From the NCBI RefSeq assembly GCF_028751195.1, contig NZ_CP066784.1, positions 3,224,001-3,288,000 of the forward strand: a stretch of 64,000 nucleotides of DNA, read 5' to 3'. The notes under the pieces are model-generated. The model did not search any database. It had not been told where the DNA came from and worked only from the letters and a program-made list of their open reading frames with translations. How positions within the stretch are numbered: position 1 is the first letter of the stretch; each line of letters starts with the position of its first letter. Shown here in pieces: positions 28,024 to 37,224 of the stretch. Source of the DNA: Alicyclobacillus sp. ALC3. GTDB taxonomy: Bacteria > Bacillota > Bacilli > Alicyclobacillales > Alicyclobacillaceae. Both the position numbers and the translations under genes were made by a program.

Positions 28024-29247
28024 TTGAAACTGGTCACTGCGTCTGCGCCAACGATGAAACAGATGAACAGGTCGGCAATTCTGAGTCTCATTCGTGAATC
28101 TGGGGATATCTCCAGGTCCGAGATTGCCGAGCGCACTGGGTTGACCAAGCCTACAGTGACCAACTTGGTTGGAGAACTACTTGAGGAAGGACTTGTTGTC
28201 GAGTGGGGCCGTGGAGAGTCGACGGGTGGACGGAAACCGGTCTATCTGCGTTTGAATCCGGAGTCCAGATGCATTCTCGGGGTGGACGTGGGAATTCATG
28301 AACTCCGAATTGTGGCCATTGACCTCGAAGCGCGGGTTCTGGTGCGGAAATCTTATGAGTTTTCCGTTCAAAATAACAACGAACGATTCCTTGCTATGCT
28401 CGGTGACAGCATCGAGGATGTGTTGCTTCAACTTCAAGAGTCGTGCCACATCCACATGTCTCAAGTTCTCGGCATCGGTGTTGGTATGCACGGGATTGTG
28501 GACAGCGGGGTAGGAAGGGCCGTCTTTGCACCCATTTTAAAGTTGAATGGGGTTAACATCCGTGACAACTTAAGCGCGCGATTTGGTGTGGATGTATTGG
28601 TCGACAATGATGTGCGGGCCATGGCGGCGGGGGAACGTTGGTTTGGCAACGCCAAGTCGCTGGATAATTTTATATTTGTGAATGTCGGTGTCGGTGTTGG
28701 AGCGGCCATCGTCCTGCAAGGAGAGATATTGGCAGGCATATCTGGTAGTGCTGGTGAAATCGGACACGTTGTCGTTGAACCGGGCGGTGCTGTGTGCTCC
28801 TGTGGAAAGCGTGGCTGTCTTGAGACGGTGTGTTCCGGGCCAGCCTTGGCACAGCGGGCGGTCACGGCAATCGAATCTGGTACTGAGACCCTGATTTCTG
28901 ATCTGGTGGATGGGGACCTTTCCTTGGTGACAGGGCTCACTGTCCACGAGGCGGCGGAGCGAGGTGACGCTCTTGCGAAAGAACTGTTCGCCACCGCTGG
29001 CAGACACTTGGGTGAAGTTCTGGCTTTCTTAATCAATGCGGTCAATCCGGAAGCTGTGATTATCGGTGGTGGGTTGAGCCGTGCTGGACGTCACTTGTTT
29101 GACCCGATATTGGACAGTATCGGTGAAAATGCACTGGATATCGCTTATGCCAAATTGAAAGTTATGCGCAGCAGCTTCTTGTCGAACCCGACATCCGTGG
29201 GTGCTGCCAGTATGGTTTTGCGAAATGTTTTTACACCTGAGCTATAG
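28024..29247 (+). CDS. ROK-family transcriptional repressor (XylR/NagC type)
   Basis: 407 residues. N-terminal winged helix-turn-helix at about residues 15-65 (S-R-S-E-I-A-E-R-T-G-L-T-K-P-T-V), then a ROK sugar-kinase-like domain with the phosphate-binding G-V-D-V-G-I near 90 and the zinc motif C-S-C-G-K-R-G-C-L-E near 259. Such proteins are sugar-responsive repressors. It precedes galT, galK and the epimerase on the same strand, so galactose or a derivative is the likely inducer. TTG start behind AAGGGGA. A palindrome overlaps its own promoter. Confidence 0.9.
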   Translation: MKLVTASAPTMKQMNRSAILSLIRESGDISRSEIAERTGLTKPTVTNLVGELLEEGLVVEWGRGESTGGRKPVYLRLNPESRCILGVDVGIHELRIVAIDLEARVLVRKSYEFSVQNNNERFLAMLGDSIEDVLLQLQESCHIHMSQVLGIGVGMHGIVDSGVGRAVFAPILKLNGVNIRDNLSARFGVDVLVDNDVRAMAAGERWFGNAKSLDNFIFVNVGVGVGAAIVLQGEILAGISGSAGEIGHVVVEPGGAVCSCGKRGCLETVCSGPALAQRAVTAIESGTETLISDLVDGDLSLVTGLTVHEAAERGDALAKELFATAGRHLGEVLAFLINAVNPEAVIIGGGLSRAGRHLFDPILDSIGENALDIAYAKLKVMRSSFLSNPTSVGAASMVLRNVFTPEL

Positions 29248-29342
29248 GCACGAAGTGCACCCAGATATGACCTCTGCCCATAGCGATGCCGTGATGACAG
29301 TCGCGTGGGTGGCCGAGTGGGTCAAAACCGGAGATGATGGCA

Positions 29343-30311
29343 ATGGCGGAATTGCGCTACAACCCTCTGCTGCGCGACTGGACCATGGTGTCTGCCGATC
29401 GGCAGCGACGACCTCAGACTAAGAGTGGAGAATGTCCGTTTTGTCCGGGATCAGGAAAGGTCCCACAAGCGTACGAAGTATACGCTTATGACAATGACTT
29501 TCCTATGCTGTCGGGGAACCCGCCGGAGCCTGATGATGTGGCTTTCGGACCGTACAGTACACAACATGCCTATGGGAAATGCGAAGTGGTCCTGTACTCG
29601 TCAGATCACGATACGTCGCTCTCTAGTCTACCGACGAGTCGCATTCGGATGCTAGTCGACCTCTGGGTCGAGCGTTTTCGAGCGTTGAGTCAGGACGAAC
29701 GGCACAAGTACATTCTGATTTTCGAGAACCGCGGCGCAGAAGTAGGGGCAACCATCTCTCATCCACATGGCCAAATTTACGCGTATCCGTATATTCCGTT
29801 AAAGCTCCAACAGGAACTGCACTCATGTGAGCAGTACTACACAGTCAACCAACGTTGTTTACTGTGTGACATGGGTGAAGAGGAACGGCGCTTTGGCAAG
29901 CGCATTTTGGTGGAAACGGAGTACTTTGAAAGCTACATTCCATTCTTCACTGACTACCCGTACGGCGCCTTTATCGCCTCCAAGGCACACCGCACCAATC
30001 TGCTGGACTTTGATGAAGCGGAGCGGAATGACCTTGCGCACATGCTCAAGCTTGTGACGGGAGGGATGGACCGATTGTTTGAACGCCCATTCCCGTACAT
30101 GATGGTCCTACACCAGGCACCGGTGAATGGGGCTGCTGTGGATGCATTTTACCACTTTCACATTGAATTCTATCCACCGCAGTACTCCAAAGAGAAGATG
30201 AAGTACGCTGCATCGTCAGAGACGGGTGCATGGGCGCCCGGGAACCCGGTAGCAGTTGAAACCTCGGCACCGATGCTGCGGACTGCAATTGAATCACTTC
30301 GAGGTGAATAA
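29343..30311 (+). CDS. galT: Galactose-1-phosphate uridylyltransferase
   Basis: 322 residues from ATG 29343; ATGs at 29334 and 29337 abut the GGAG ribosome site and are less likely. The zinc-type family-I enzyme is recognisable from C-P-F-C (residues 31-34) and the active-site S-H-P-H-G-Q (about 139-144), plus H-Q-A-P-V and F-H-F-H-I-E-F-type histidine motifs near the C-terminus. It exchanges UMP between UDP-glucose and galactose-1-phosphate in the Leloir pathway. It lies 95 bp after the ROK gene and one base before galK. Confidence 0.93.
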   Translation: MAELRYNPLLRDWTMVSADRQRRPQTKSGECPFCPGSGKVPQAYEVYAYDNDFPMLSGNPPEPDDVAFGPYSTQHAYGKCEVVLYSSDHDTSLSSLPTSRIRMLVDLWVERFRALSQDERHKYILIFENRGAEVGATISHPHGQIYAYPYIPLKLQQELHSCEQYYTVNQRCLLCDMGEEERRFGKRILVETEYFESYIPFFTDYPYGAFIASKAHRTNLLDFDEAERNDLAHMLKLVTGGMDRLFERPFPYMMVLHQAPVNGAAVDAFYHFHIEFYPPQYSKEKMKYAASSETGAWAPGNPVAVETSAPMLRTAIESLRGE

Positions 30312-30312
30312 A

Positions 30313-31503
30313 ATGAGTATCGATACTGCTACTGGACACGTGAATTTTCAAACCTTCTCCCCTGGGGACATGAGGAACGTGCGCCGTTTTTTTGCGCCTG
30401 GGAGGGTAAACCTGATTGGTGAACACACGGACTACAACGGCGGCTCCGTGTTACCTGTTGCTTTGGAACTGGGTACGTGGTTGACCGTTCGGCCACGGAC
30501 GGACGGCGTGCTGAGGTTTTTCTCGACAGGATTTGAGCAACAGGTAGAAGTCCTGGTTGACGACTTGAGCTTCAATCCGAATCACGGATTTGCCAACTAT
30601 CCGAAAGGGATTCTCACAACCCTCGCAAACATGGGAGTAGGGTTGTCTGGAGGCGACTTCTTTTACCACAGCAACTTGCCGAGTGGGGCAGGGCTGTCAA
30701 GTTCTGCGGCAATTGAGGTTGTGACGGGTTACGCTGCGGTCGCACTGGCTGGTTACCCCTTGGCTTTCGATGAGTTGGCCCGGGCTGCGCAGCGGGCCGA
30801 AAACGAGTACATCGGCGTTCAATGCGGTATCATGGACCAGTTTTCTGTAACGCTTGGCAAACAAAACACTGCACTTTTGTTGGACTGTGATAGCTTGCAT
30901 ACGGAGTACATTCCGTTGGACCTTGGCGACTTTATGCTCGTCATCATCAATTCCAATAAGCAGCGGTCGTTGACGGAGTCTGCTTACAATGAACGTCGAC
31001 AGGAGTGTGAACGGGCACTCGCGGTATTGCAGAAGCAGTGGACTGGGCTGAACTTTTTGGCTCACTTGAGCGAGGTACAGTGGGAAGCGTCCCAAGCGAC
31101 ACTGACGGAACCTGTGCTCAGAAGACGGGTGCGCCATATCGTGACAGAACAACGCCGCGTAGTCGACGCCGTGGCAACTTTAAAGGTGGGCAATTTGGTT
31201 GAGTTCGGTCGACTTCTCAATGCTTCTCACTCATCGCTTCGAGACGACTTTGAGGTGAGTGGCTGGGAACTTGACACACTTGTCGCTGCAGCTCAAGGCG
31301 CACCGGGATGTATCGGAGCAAGAATGACGGGGGCTGGGTTTGGCGGCTGCGCGATTGCGCTGGTTTCGCGAGAGCGTGTCAGAGACTTTCGCTTGCACGT
31401 AACCGACCAGTACGCAGCGGTCACCGGTCTGGTTCCAAGCTTTTACGAAAGTGGAGCCGGCGCTGGGGTTCGGGAAGTCACTGAAAGGATGCAGAATTTG
31501 TGA
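30313..31503 (+). CDS. galK: Galactokinase
   Basis: 396 residues from ATG 30313, behind GAGGTG; the frame extends upstream into galT without a ribosome site. It contains the galactokinase signature G-R-V-N-L-I-G-E-H-T-D-Y-N (about 30-42), the GHMP ATP-binding motif L-P-S-G-A-G-L-S-S-S-A-A (about 122) and the third motif G-A-G-F-G-G-C near 346. It phosphorylates galactose with ATP. The stop overlaps the GTG start of the epimerase gene. Confidence 0.95.
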   Translation: MSIDTATGHVNFQTFSPGDMRNVRRFFAPGRVNLIGEHTDYNGGSVLPVALELGTWLTVRPRTDGVLRFFSTGFEQQVEVLVDDLSFNPNHGFANYPKGILTTLANMGVGLSGGDFFYHSNLPSGAGLSSSAAIEVVTGYAAVALAGYPLAFDELARAAQRAENEYIGVQCGIMDQFSVTLGKQNTALLLDCDSLHTEYIPLDLGDFMLVIINSNKQRSLTESAYNERRQECERALAVLQKQWTGLNFLAHLSEVQWEASQATLTEPVLRRRVRHIVTEQRRVVDAVATLKVGNLVEFGRLLNASHSSLRDDFEVSGWELDTLVAAAQGAPGCIGARMTGAGFGGCAIALVSRERVRDFRLHVTDQYAAVTGLVPSFYESGAGAGVREVTERMQNL

Positions 31504-32492
31504 TTCAGCCTTCTACGCAGGATATTACCTATCTCGGTGAGCCGGCTGTCTTATTGCGGGCTGGACCATATGAAGCGATTGTCCTCCCGGCGTTCGGGGC
31601 CAACTTAATCTCCTTTCGCGACCGCCAGAGGGACCTTCGGTTTATTCGTGAGCCAGATTCTATGCGTGTGCTTCGCGAGAAACCGGTTGCATACGGGATC
31701 CCGTTTTTGTTCCCTCCGAATCGATATGAATCAGGAGAGTTTGACGTGAACGGTGTACAGTATCGGTTTCCCATCAATGAACCGGAACACCACAATCATC
31801 TGCACGGGATGCTGTATGCCATGCCGTGGACTGTGGAGTCTACGGATAGTGGGGAGACGACTGCCCGCGTAGTTCTTCAACATGCGGTGGATGACCGACA
31901 TCCAATGTTTGCACATTTCCCGCACGTGTTTGTCATTACGATCGATTACGAGTTGTCTGCAAAAGGCTTAACACAGCGTGTTCGTGTCGTGAATAAGGGT
32001 ACCCAGGCGATGCCTTGCATGGTCGGATTTCATACGGCCATACAAGTACCGTTTTCGGACCAAAGTTCTGTTCAGGACTATCGGACTATGGTAACGGTTG
32101 GGGAGCGCTGGGAGTTGGACGAGCGTCACCTTCCAACTGGAAGTCTACTACCTCTGTCCGAATATGAAGCAGACCTTGCGCGTCAAGGTGCAGCGCCATT
32201 CGCTATCGAGATGGACAACCATTACACGGCCAATCCGCAATGTGGCAGGAACTTTGCCTCGATTGAGGACGCTCATCTTGGCCTCAGGCTCGTTTACGAC
32301 GCAGGAACCAAATACCGCCACTGGATGCTCTGGAATGACGAGGCTGGCGGCCAGGTTTTCTGTCCGGAGCCCCAGACGAATGTCGTAAATGCGCCAAATC
32401 TAGGAATGGACGCGACCCGCACGGGGCTGCTGGTGCTGGGCGCGGGGGAGTCATGGCAGGAAGAAAGCCAATTCTATTTGGTTAATTTATGA
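31500..32492 (+). CDS. Aldose 1-epimerase (GalM-like)
   Basis: 330 residues of the aldose-epimerase beta-sandwich family, with the substrate-binding His in H-L-H-G-M near residue 100 and P-F-L-F-P-P-N-R near 64. It probably interconverts alpha- and beta-galactose for GalK. GTG start overlapping the galK stop (GTGA). It is more divergent than E. coli GalM, hence no firm gene symbol. Confidence 0.85.
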   Translation: MIQPSTQDITYLGEPAVLLRAGPYEAIVLPAFGANLISFRDRQRDLRFIREPDSMRVLREKPVAYGIPFLFPPNRYESGEFDVNGVQYRFPINEPEHHNHLHGMLYAMPWTVESTDSGETTARVVLQHAVDDRHPMFAHFPHVFVITIDYELSAKGLTQRVRVVNKGTQAMPCMVGFHTAIQVPFSDQSSVQDYRTMVTVGERWELDERHLPTGSLLPLSEYEADLARQGAAPFAIEMDNHYTANPQCGRNFASIEDAHLGLRLVYDAGTKYRHWMLWNDEAGGQVFCPEPQTNVVNAPNLGMDATRTGLLVLGAGESWQEESQFYLVNL

Positions 32493-32522
32493 AATGAGTT
32501 TGTAAATTAGATATAAAAAGTA

Positions 32523-32551
32523 TTGAAAACGCTTTAGCCTTCATTTATCAT
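32523..32551 (+). promoter_or_regulatory. Sigma-A-type promoter of the sugar ABC transporter operon
   Basis: TTGAAA (32523-32528), 17-bp spacer, TATCAT (32546-32551), about 85 bp upstream of the solute-binding protein start. Confidence 0.65.
32524..32537. promoter_or_regulatory. cre-like (CcpA or LacI-family) operator overlapping the -35
   Basis: TGAAAACGCTTTAG matches 12 of 14 positions of the Bacillus catabolite-responsive consensus TGWAANCGNTNWCA. Its overlap with the -35 box fits repression of sugar import when glucose is present. A sugar-specific LacI-type protein could use the same site. Confidence 0.55.
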
Positions 32552-32635
32552 CCAGTTAGAGATGGCGCATGCCATTTCCACATCCGGGCATTTGGATGGT
32601 AGTAAGATTTATGTATTCACTAAGGAGGTTCAAAT

Positions 32636-33937
32636 GTGAAAAAGAGAGCAAAGAGTGCGACGCTAGGTGCATTGAGTGTGTTGGCTGTTGGTGCCCTGGT
32701 GTCGGGTTGCGGTTCCACGGGTTCCACGGGAAATTCTACTTCGGGTGCCTCCAGCAGCAAGGTTGACATTTTCAGTTGGTGGACAGGGGTTGCGAGCAGC
32801 AAGGCCCTGAACACGTTCTTTACGCTGTACCAGAAGCAATACCCAGGTGTGAAGGTTGTCAATGACGCTGTGTCCGGTGGGGCGGGTTCGAATGCTAAGG
32901 CTGTGTTGGCTACCCGCATGCAGGCGGGTAATCCACCGTCTACCTTCCAAGTGCACGCAGGCAATGGTTCGCTTCGGCAGTGGGTGAAAGCTGGGGATAT
33001 GGCGCCGCTGAATTCGCTGTACAAGTCACAAGGTTGGTATAGCGTGTTTCCGAAATCGCTGCTCAACTTGGTCACCTTTAATGGTAATATTTACGCTGTT
33101 CCGGTTGACATGCAGCGTGCGAACGTGCTTTGGTATAACACGGGTGTCTTCAAAAAGTATAACCTGACACCGCCGACGACGTGGGCACAGTTCCTGACTG
33201 AGGCGCAGACGCTGAAGTCGCACGGTATCACACCGCTGGCGTTGGGAAACCATGGGAACTGGGAGACCACGTTACTGTGGAGTGATGTTCTGCTTGGTAC
33301 GGTTGGCCAGACAGAGTACAATAACTTGATGAACGGCAAGGCATCTTGGAACAGTGCGGGCGTCAAACAGGCTTCGCAGACATATTTGAACGTCATGAAG
33401 TACACAAATTCGGACGCGTCCTCTTTGCACTGGGCAGATGCTGACCAAATGGTCGCGCAGGGTAAAGCTGCGATGAACGTCATGGGTGACTGGGCCAATG
33501 GTTACTTCGCGACGACTGCCGGACTTACGCCGGGCAAGCAGTATGGCTGGGCGCCAACGCCAGGGTCGCAAGGGGTTTTTGCTGCCGTGTCTGACGTGTT
33601 TGGCCTGCCGTCGAAGTTGAGTGGTAAGGCGAAGACGAATGCCACGAACTTCTTGAAGGTGCTCGGGTCGGCTGAAGGTCAGAAGCAGTTTAACCCGTTG
33701 AAGGGAACATTCTCGCCACGCCTGGATGCAAATCCGAAGGATTACAACTTGTACTCGCAAGACGCGATGAAGTCGTATCAAAAAGACCCGTTGGTTCTCG
33801 TACCTGGTCAAGGTGGATTGAACCCTGGCTTTACAACGGCGCTTGAAAATGCCATGAGCCAGTTCACCGCAAGTGGCAATGTGAGCCAGTTCGTCTCAGC
33901 CCTCCAAAGCGCTGCGCAAGCGAACCCGCTGCCGTAG
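32636..33937 (+). CDS. ABC transporter sugar-binding lipoprotein (family 1)
   Basis: 433 residues with a lipoprotein signal peptide: K-K-R start, hydrophobic core and lipobox L-V-S-G-C (Cys about 22), then a Ser/Thr/Gly linker and a family-1 solute-binding domain (F-S-W-W-T-G, L-N-L-V-T-F-N-G-N-I-Y-A-V-P). Similar proteins bind glucose/galactose or other hexoses. GTG start behind AAGGAGG; the overlapping ATG runs straight into TGA. It precedes two CUT1 permeases and sits among Leloir genes, so galactose or a galactoside is the inferred ligand. Confidence 0.88.
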   Translation: MKKRAKSATLGALSVLAVGALVSGCGSTGSTGNSTSGASSSKVDIFSWWTGVASSKALNTFFTLYQKQYPGVKVVNDAVSGGAGSNAKAVLATRMQAGNPPSTFQVHAGNGSLRQWVKAGDMAPLNSLYKSQGWYSVFPKSLLNLVTFNGNIYAVPVDMQRANVLWYNTGVFKKYNLTPPTTWAQFLTEAQTLKSHGITPLALGNHGNWETTLLWSDVLLGTVGQTEYNNLMNGKASWNSAGVKQASQTYLNVMKYTNSDASSLHWADADQMVAQGKAAMNVMGDWANGYFATTAGLTPGKQYGWAPTPGSQGVFAAVSDVFGLPSKLSGKAKTNATNFLKVLGSAEGQKQFNPLKGTFSPRLDANPKDYNLYSQDAMKSYQKDPLVLVPGQGGLNPGFTTALENAMSQFTASGNVSQFVSALQSAAQANPLP

Positions 33938-33985
33938 GGAATTGAGTTTGTTGGAGTCTGAGTGAGACTTAAGGCAGAACCGATG

Positions 33986-34027
33986 CATGGGTTTGGAGTG
34001 TGGGAAGTCCCCACCTCTGAACCCATG
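33986..34027 (+). promoter_or_regulatory. Stem-loop between the binding-protein and permease genes
   Basis: Arms open CATGGGTT and close AACCCATG with further imperfect pairing inward to GTGGG/CCCCAC and a short loop. There is no T tract. Such intercistronic hairpins often protect the abundant upstream binding-protein mRNA and reduce expression of the permeases. Confidence 0.55.
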
Positions 34028-34043
34028 TTCGTGGGAGGTCAGC

Positions 34044-35027
34044 ATGAGTACATTAGAGCCGACGACGGCACTACCCGGCGAACATCCAGTTAAGCCTCGG
34101 CGCCGTCGCATGTCGAGAGACCGTTTGTATGCTGTGCTGACACTGATTCCGTCAATCATTTTAGTTGGCGTGTTTGTGTACGCGTTCATATTTTGGACGG
34201 GATGGGTTTCGTTTTCTAAGTGGAACAGCTTTATTCAGAATATGTCCTGGAACGGATTCCGTAACTACACGGCGATTTTTGAAACGTTCCGGTTTCAGTC
34301 CGACTTGAGGAATATGTTGTTTTTCACAGTCGGCTTCATGCTCGGTTGCCTCATTCTCGGGATGTTCTTGGCCATCTTGGTTGATCAGAAGATTAGATTT
34401 GAGGGTGTGTTCCGCAGCATCTATCTGTATCCAATGGCTATTTCCGCGGCGGCGACCGGTATTGTCTGGGACTGGCTATTGAACTCGACAACGGGCATCA
34501 ACTTGATTTTGAAACACTTGGGCTTTAAGCATTTGCCGCAATGGTATCTGTCGCCGAAAATCCTACCGCAATCGTTCCACGTGGCACAGATTCAAGGTGG
34601 GTTTCCGCTCGCCCTAATCGCGGTCCTCATCGCATCCATCTGGCAGTGGACAGGGTTTACGATGGCGCTGTATTTGGCTGGCTTGCGGTCAGTGCCAGAG
34701 GAACTCAAAGAAGCCGCGCGCATTGATGGCGCTGGTTCCGTCCGGACGTTTTTTTCCGTTGTGCTTCCGCATCTTCGGCCCATCACGGTCACAGCTATCA
34801 TCATGTTGATGGCATCATCCTTGAAAGTGTTTGACTTGTTGTACGCAATGACAGGACCAGGACCAAACTTCATCACAGATTTACCCGCTCTGAACATGTT
34901 TAACACGACTTTCCAAGGTGATGAGTACGCGCAGGGTGCAGCCATCGCGATGGTGTTGCTCGTTTTGGTGATGGTCTTCATTGTCCCGTACCTAGTTTCA
35001 ACGCTGAAGCAGGAGGCGAAAAAATGA
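34044..35027 (+). CDS. CUT1 sugar ABC transporter permease (MalF-type)
   Basis: 327 residues from ATG 34044 behind GGGAGGTC; an in-frame ATG at 33987 lies in the stem-loop and is unlikely. Six membrane helices, and the EAA loop for ATPase docking is seen as E-E-L-K-E-A-A-R-I-D-G-A-G near residue 225. It forms the membrane channel with the next gene. ATGA overlap with it. Confidence 0.9.
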   Translation: MSTLEPTTALPGEHPVKPRRRRMSRDRLYAVLTLIPSIILVGVFVYAFIFWTGWVSFSKWNSFIQNMSWNGFRNYTAIFETFRFQSDLRNMLFFTVGFMLGCLILGMFLAILVDQKIRFEGVFRSIYLYPMAISAAATGIVWDWLLNSTTGINLILKHLGFKHLPQWYLSPKILPQSFHVAQIQGGFPLALIAVLIASIWQWTGFTMALYLAGLRSVPEELKEAARIDGAGSVRTFFSVVLPHLRPITVTAIIMLMASSLKVFDLLYAMTGPGPNFITDLPALNMFNTTFQGDEYAQGAAIAMVLLVLVMVFIVPYLVSTLKQEAKK

Positions 35028-35848
35028 CCACTCGCAACATCCCGCTTCGAGTACTCCTGTATTTGGTGCTCATCCTGTTTCTCGTGATATTTTTGATTCC
35101 AGTCTATCTGCTCATCTTGACCAGCCTGAAACACAATGCGAACGTGAGTCTCGCGCATATGTGGGCCTTGCCTAACCCCATCGGGTTCTCAGGACTTCGC
35201 CAGGCGTGGACTGCGATTTCTCCCGACCTTCTCAACAGTGTCTACTTGGCGGTCCCAGCGACGGCCATTGTCGCGTTTCTCGGTGCTCTCAACGGATATG
35301 CGCTTTCGAAATGGAAGTTTCGAGGTGCAAACATTGTCTACTTTATTCTGCTTCTCGGGATGTTCATTCCTTACCAAAGCACCCTCATTCCGTTAATCAA
35401 AGTACTCGACACCATTCACTTGTTTGACACCATTCCAGGACTGATTTTGACCCACGTCGTCTATGGAATTCCAATTATGACACTAATCTTTCGGAACTTC
35501 TTCGCGGATATCCCGAACGATATTCTGGAGTCTGCACAAATTGACGGTAACGGTTATTGGGGGATTTTTCAGCGAATCATGCTTCCCTTATCCATCCCGG
35601 GATTTGTGGTCGCGTGTATTTGGGAATTTACTCAAGTCTGGAATGACTTCTTGTTTGGAGTCACTGTTACGCAGCCCCCCCTGCAGCCCGTAACGGTTGC
35701 CATCGTCAACCTCTCCGGCAGTCAGCACATCCAGTGGAACGTGCTGATGGGAGCCACACTGCTTGCCTCTCTGCCCACGCTGATTGTCTACTTCGTGCTT
35801 GGCAGGTACTTCGTTCGTGGTTTGCTGGCAGGTTCAGTCAAGGGGTAA
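35024..35848 (+). CDS. CUT1 sugar ABC transporter permease (MalG-type)
   Basis: 274 residues, six membrane helices, EAA loop P-N-D-I-L-E-S-A-Q-I-D-G-N-G near residue 165. It heterodimerises with the preceding permease. No ATP-binding subunit follows; as for many Firmicute CUT1 systems, a shared MsmX-like ATPase encoded elsewhere is expected. Confidence 0.9.
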   Translation: MTTRNIPLRVLLYLVLILFLVIFLIPVYLLILTSLKHNANVSLAHMWALPNPIGFSGLRQAWTAISPDLLNSVYLAVPATAIVAFLGALNGYALSKWKFRGANIVYFILLLGMFIPYQSTLIPLIKVLDTIHLFDTIPGLILTHVVYGIPIMTLIFRNFFADIPNDILESAQIDGNGYWGIFQRIMLPLSIPGFVVACIWEFTQVWNDFLFGVTVTQPPLQPVTVAIVNLSGSQHIQWNVLMGATLLASLPTLIVYFVLGRYFVRGLLAGSVKG

Positions 35849-35945
35849 TCGCACCCGGTTGATGGTGCTATTCGTTACAGTGGATGGCGAGCCGAGTGGG
35901 CGACGGCTAGGTGTAGCTAGTGTCAGATAAGTAGAGGTGATTACG

Positions 35946-36944
35946 GTGAGTATCCTCGTGACTGGTGGAGCGGGCTACGTCGGGAGTCACACGGTAGCTG
36001 AACTTGTCCAAAAGGGAGAGGACGTCGTCGTCATTGACAACCTGTCCACCGGACACCGCAACGCTGTTCTCAATGAGTGGGCCATCCCATTTTACCAATG
36101 TGACATCCATGACACAGCTCGTGTCATGAAGGTCATGACAGACCATCATGTGGATTCCGTCGTGCACTTTGCAGCCAGTTCTCTAGTGGCTGAAAGTGTA
36201 CACGATCCGCTGAAGTATTATGCGAACAACCTGGGCGGAACGCGGGCTTTGCTTGACGCCATGGTGTCGTGCGACGTCGCGTCCATTGTGTTGTCCTCTA
36301 CGGCTGCCGTTTACGGCTCACCTCGGCGAGTGCCAATCAGTGAAGATGCCAACAAGGAACCGTTGAACCCGTACGGTGAGACAAAACTGGCGATTGAGAG
36401 AATGCTCAGCTATGCGCAACAGGCGTATGGAATTTCTTCTGTCTCCTTGCGTTACTTCAACGCTGCTGGAGCGCACCCAACGTTGCCAATTGGCGAAGAC
36501 CATCGACCTGAGAGTCACTTGATTCCTATCATCCTTCAGGTTGTGTTGGGTCAGAGGGACGAGATTCTCATCTATGGAGACGACTATGAGACCCGGGACG
36601 GTACTTGTATCCGCGATTACATTCATGTCTGTGATCTCGCAAGTGCCCACTACCTCGCCGTTTCGCACTTGCGGGAGGGCAATACCGGCTCCTACGCGTT
36701 CAATTTGGGTAATGGCAGTGGGTTCTCGGTACGAGAAGTTATTGACTGTGTGAGAGCAATCAGCGAACATCCGGTACCTGCGCTCGTCGCCCCGAGACGC
36801 GCGGGCGACCCTGCACAGCTCGTTGGAGATGCATCCTTGGCACAGAGCGTGTTGGGTTGGAAACCAACTCGCAAGGACCTCACACAGATTGTGGCTGATG
36901 CGTGGCGTTGGCACCGAACGCATCCGGATGGTTATCAAGGGTAA
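35946..36944 (+). CDS. galE: UDP-glucose 4-epimerase
   Basis: 332 residues from GTG 35946, which has AGAGGTG at proper spacing; the GTG at 35937 is too close to it. Extended-SDR fold with G-G-A-G-Y-V-G-S-H near residue 7, catalytic Y-x-x-x-K in N-P-Y-G-E-T-K (about 146) and S-S-T-A-A-V-Y-G near 121. It interconverts UDP-galactose and UDP-glucose, completing the Leloir pathway with galT and galK. It follows the transporter genes and ends in a terminator. Confidence 0.94.
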   Translation: MSILVTGGAGYVGSHTVAELVQKGEDVVVIDNLSTGHRNAVLNEWAIPFYQCDIHDTARVMKVMTDHHVDSVVHFAASSLVAESVHDPLKYYANNLGGTRALLDAMVSCDVASIVLSSTAAVYGSPRRVPISEDANKEPLNPYGETKLAIERMLSYAQQAYGISSVSLRYFNAAGAHPTLPIGEDHRPESHLIPIILQVVLGQRDEILIYGDDYETRDGTCIRDYIHVCDLASAHYLAVSHLREGNTGSYAFNLGNGSGFSVREVIDCVRAISEHPVPALVAPRRAGDPAQLVGDASLAQSVLGWKPTRKDLTQIVADAWRWHRTHPDGYQG

Positions 36945-37001
36945 CCTCAGGCGCAGGTGCGACAACCACTCACAGGTGTCGCGTTGGAGACACCACATCA
37001 G

Positions 37002-37033
37002 AAACCTCGCCGGATTGTCGGTGAGGTTTTATT
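37002..37033 (+). terminator. Rho-independent terminator after galE
   Basis: 11-bp stem AAACCTCGCCG / CGGTGAGGTTT (one G-T pair) with a 6-nt loop and TTTTATTT. A smaller perfect hairpin, GGTGTC/GACACC, lies just upstream at 36975-36994. Confidence 0.85.
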
Positions 37034-37062
37034 TGATATGGTCCCAGGATTATTGACCGTCG

Positions 37063-37080
37063 TTCATCACTTTTGAGGAA
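37063..37080. promoter_or_regulatory. Palindromic site 1 of the PucR-linked motif (MFS gene 1)
   Basis: TTCATCA-CTTT-TGAGGAA, six of seven arm positions symmetrical. Its centre is 66 bp upstream of the centre of the -10 box TATACT, the same distance as at sites 2 and 3. A further 9-bp inverted repeat, GAGGAATAA-N8-TTATTCCTC (37075-37100), overlaps it and may offer a second half-site. Confidence 0.65.
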
Positions 37081-37111
37081 TAAGGGCGCTGTTATTCCTC
37101 TATTGAAAGAA

Positions 37112-37140
37112 TTTTCATATAAGTCGGTCGCATCTATACT
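37112..37140 (+). promoter_or_regulatory. Promoter of MFS gene 1
   Basis: Weak -35 TTTTCA (37112-37117), 17-bp spacer, -10 TATACT (37135-37140). The poor -35 fits an activator-dependent promoter. Confidence 0.55.
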
Positions 37141-37224
37141 GTCCGTATCAATACAAGAAGCATTTTTTGCAGTTGTTTGCTCATCCGACAGTGATGAAAC
37201 CGCTATCTTAATTGGGGGAGAGGT

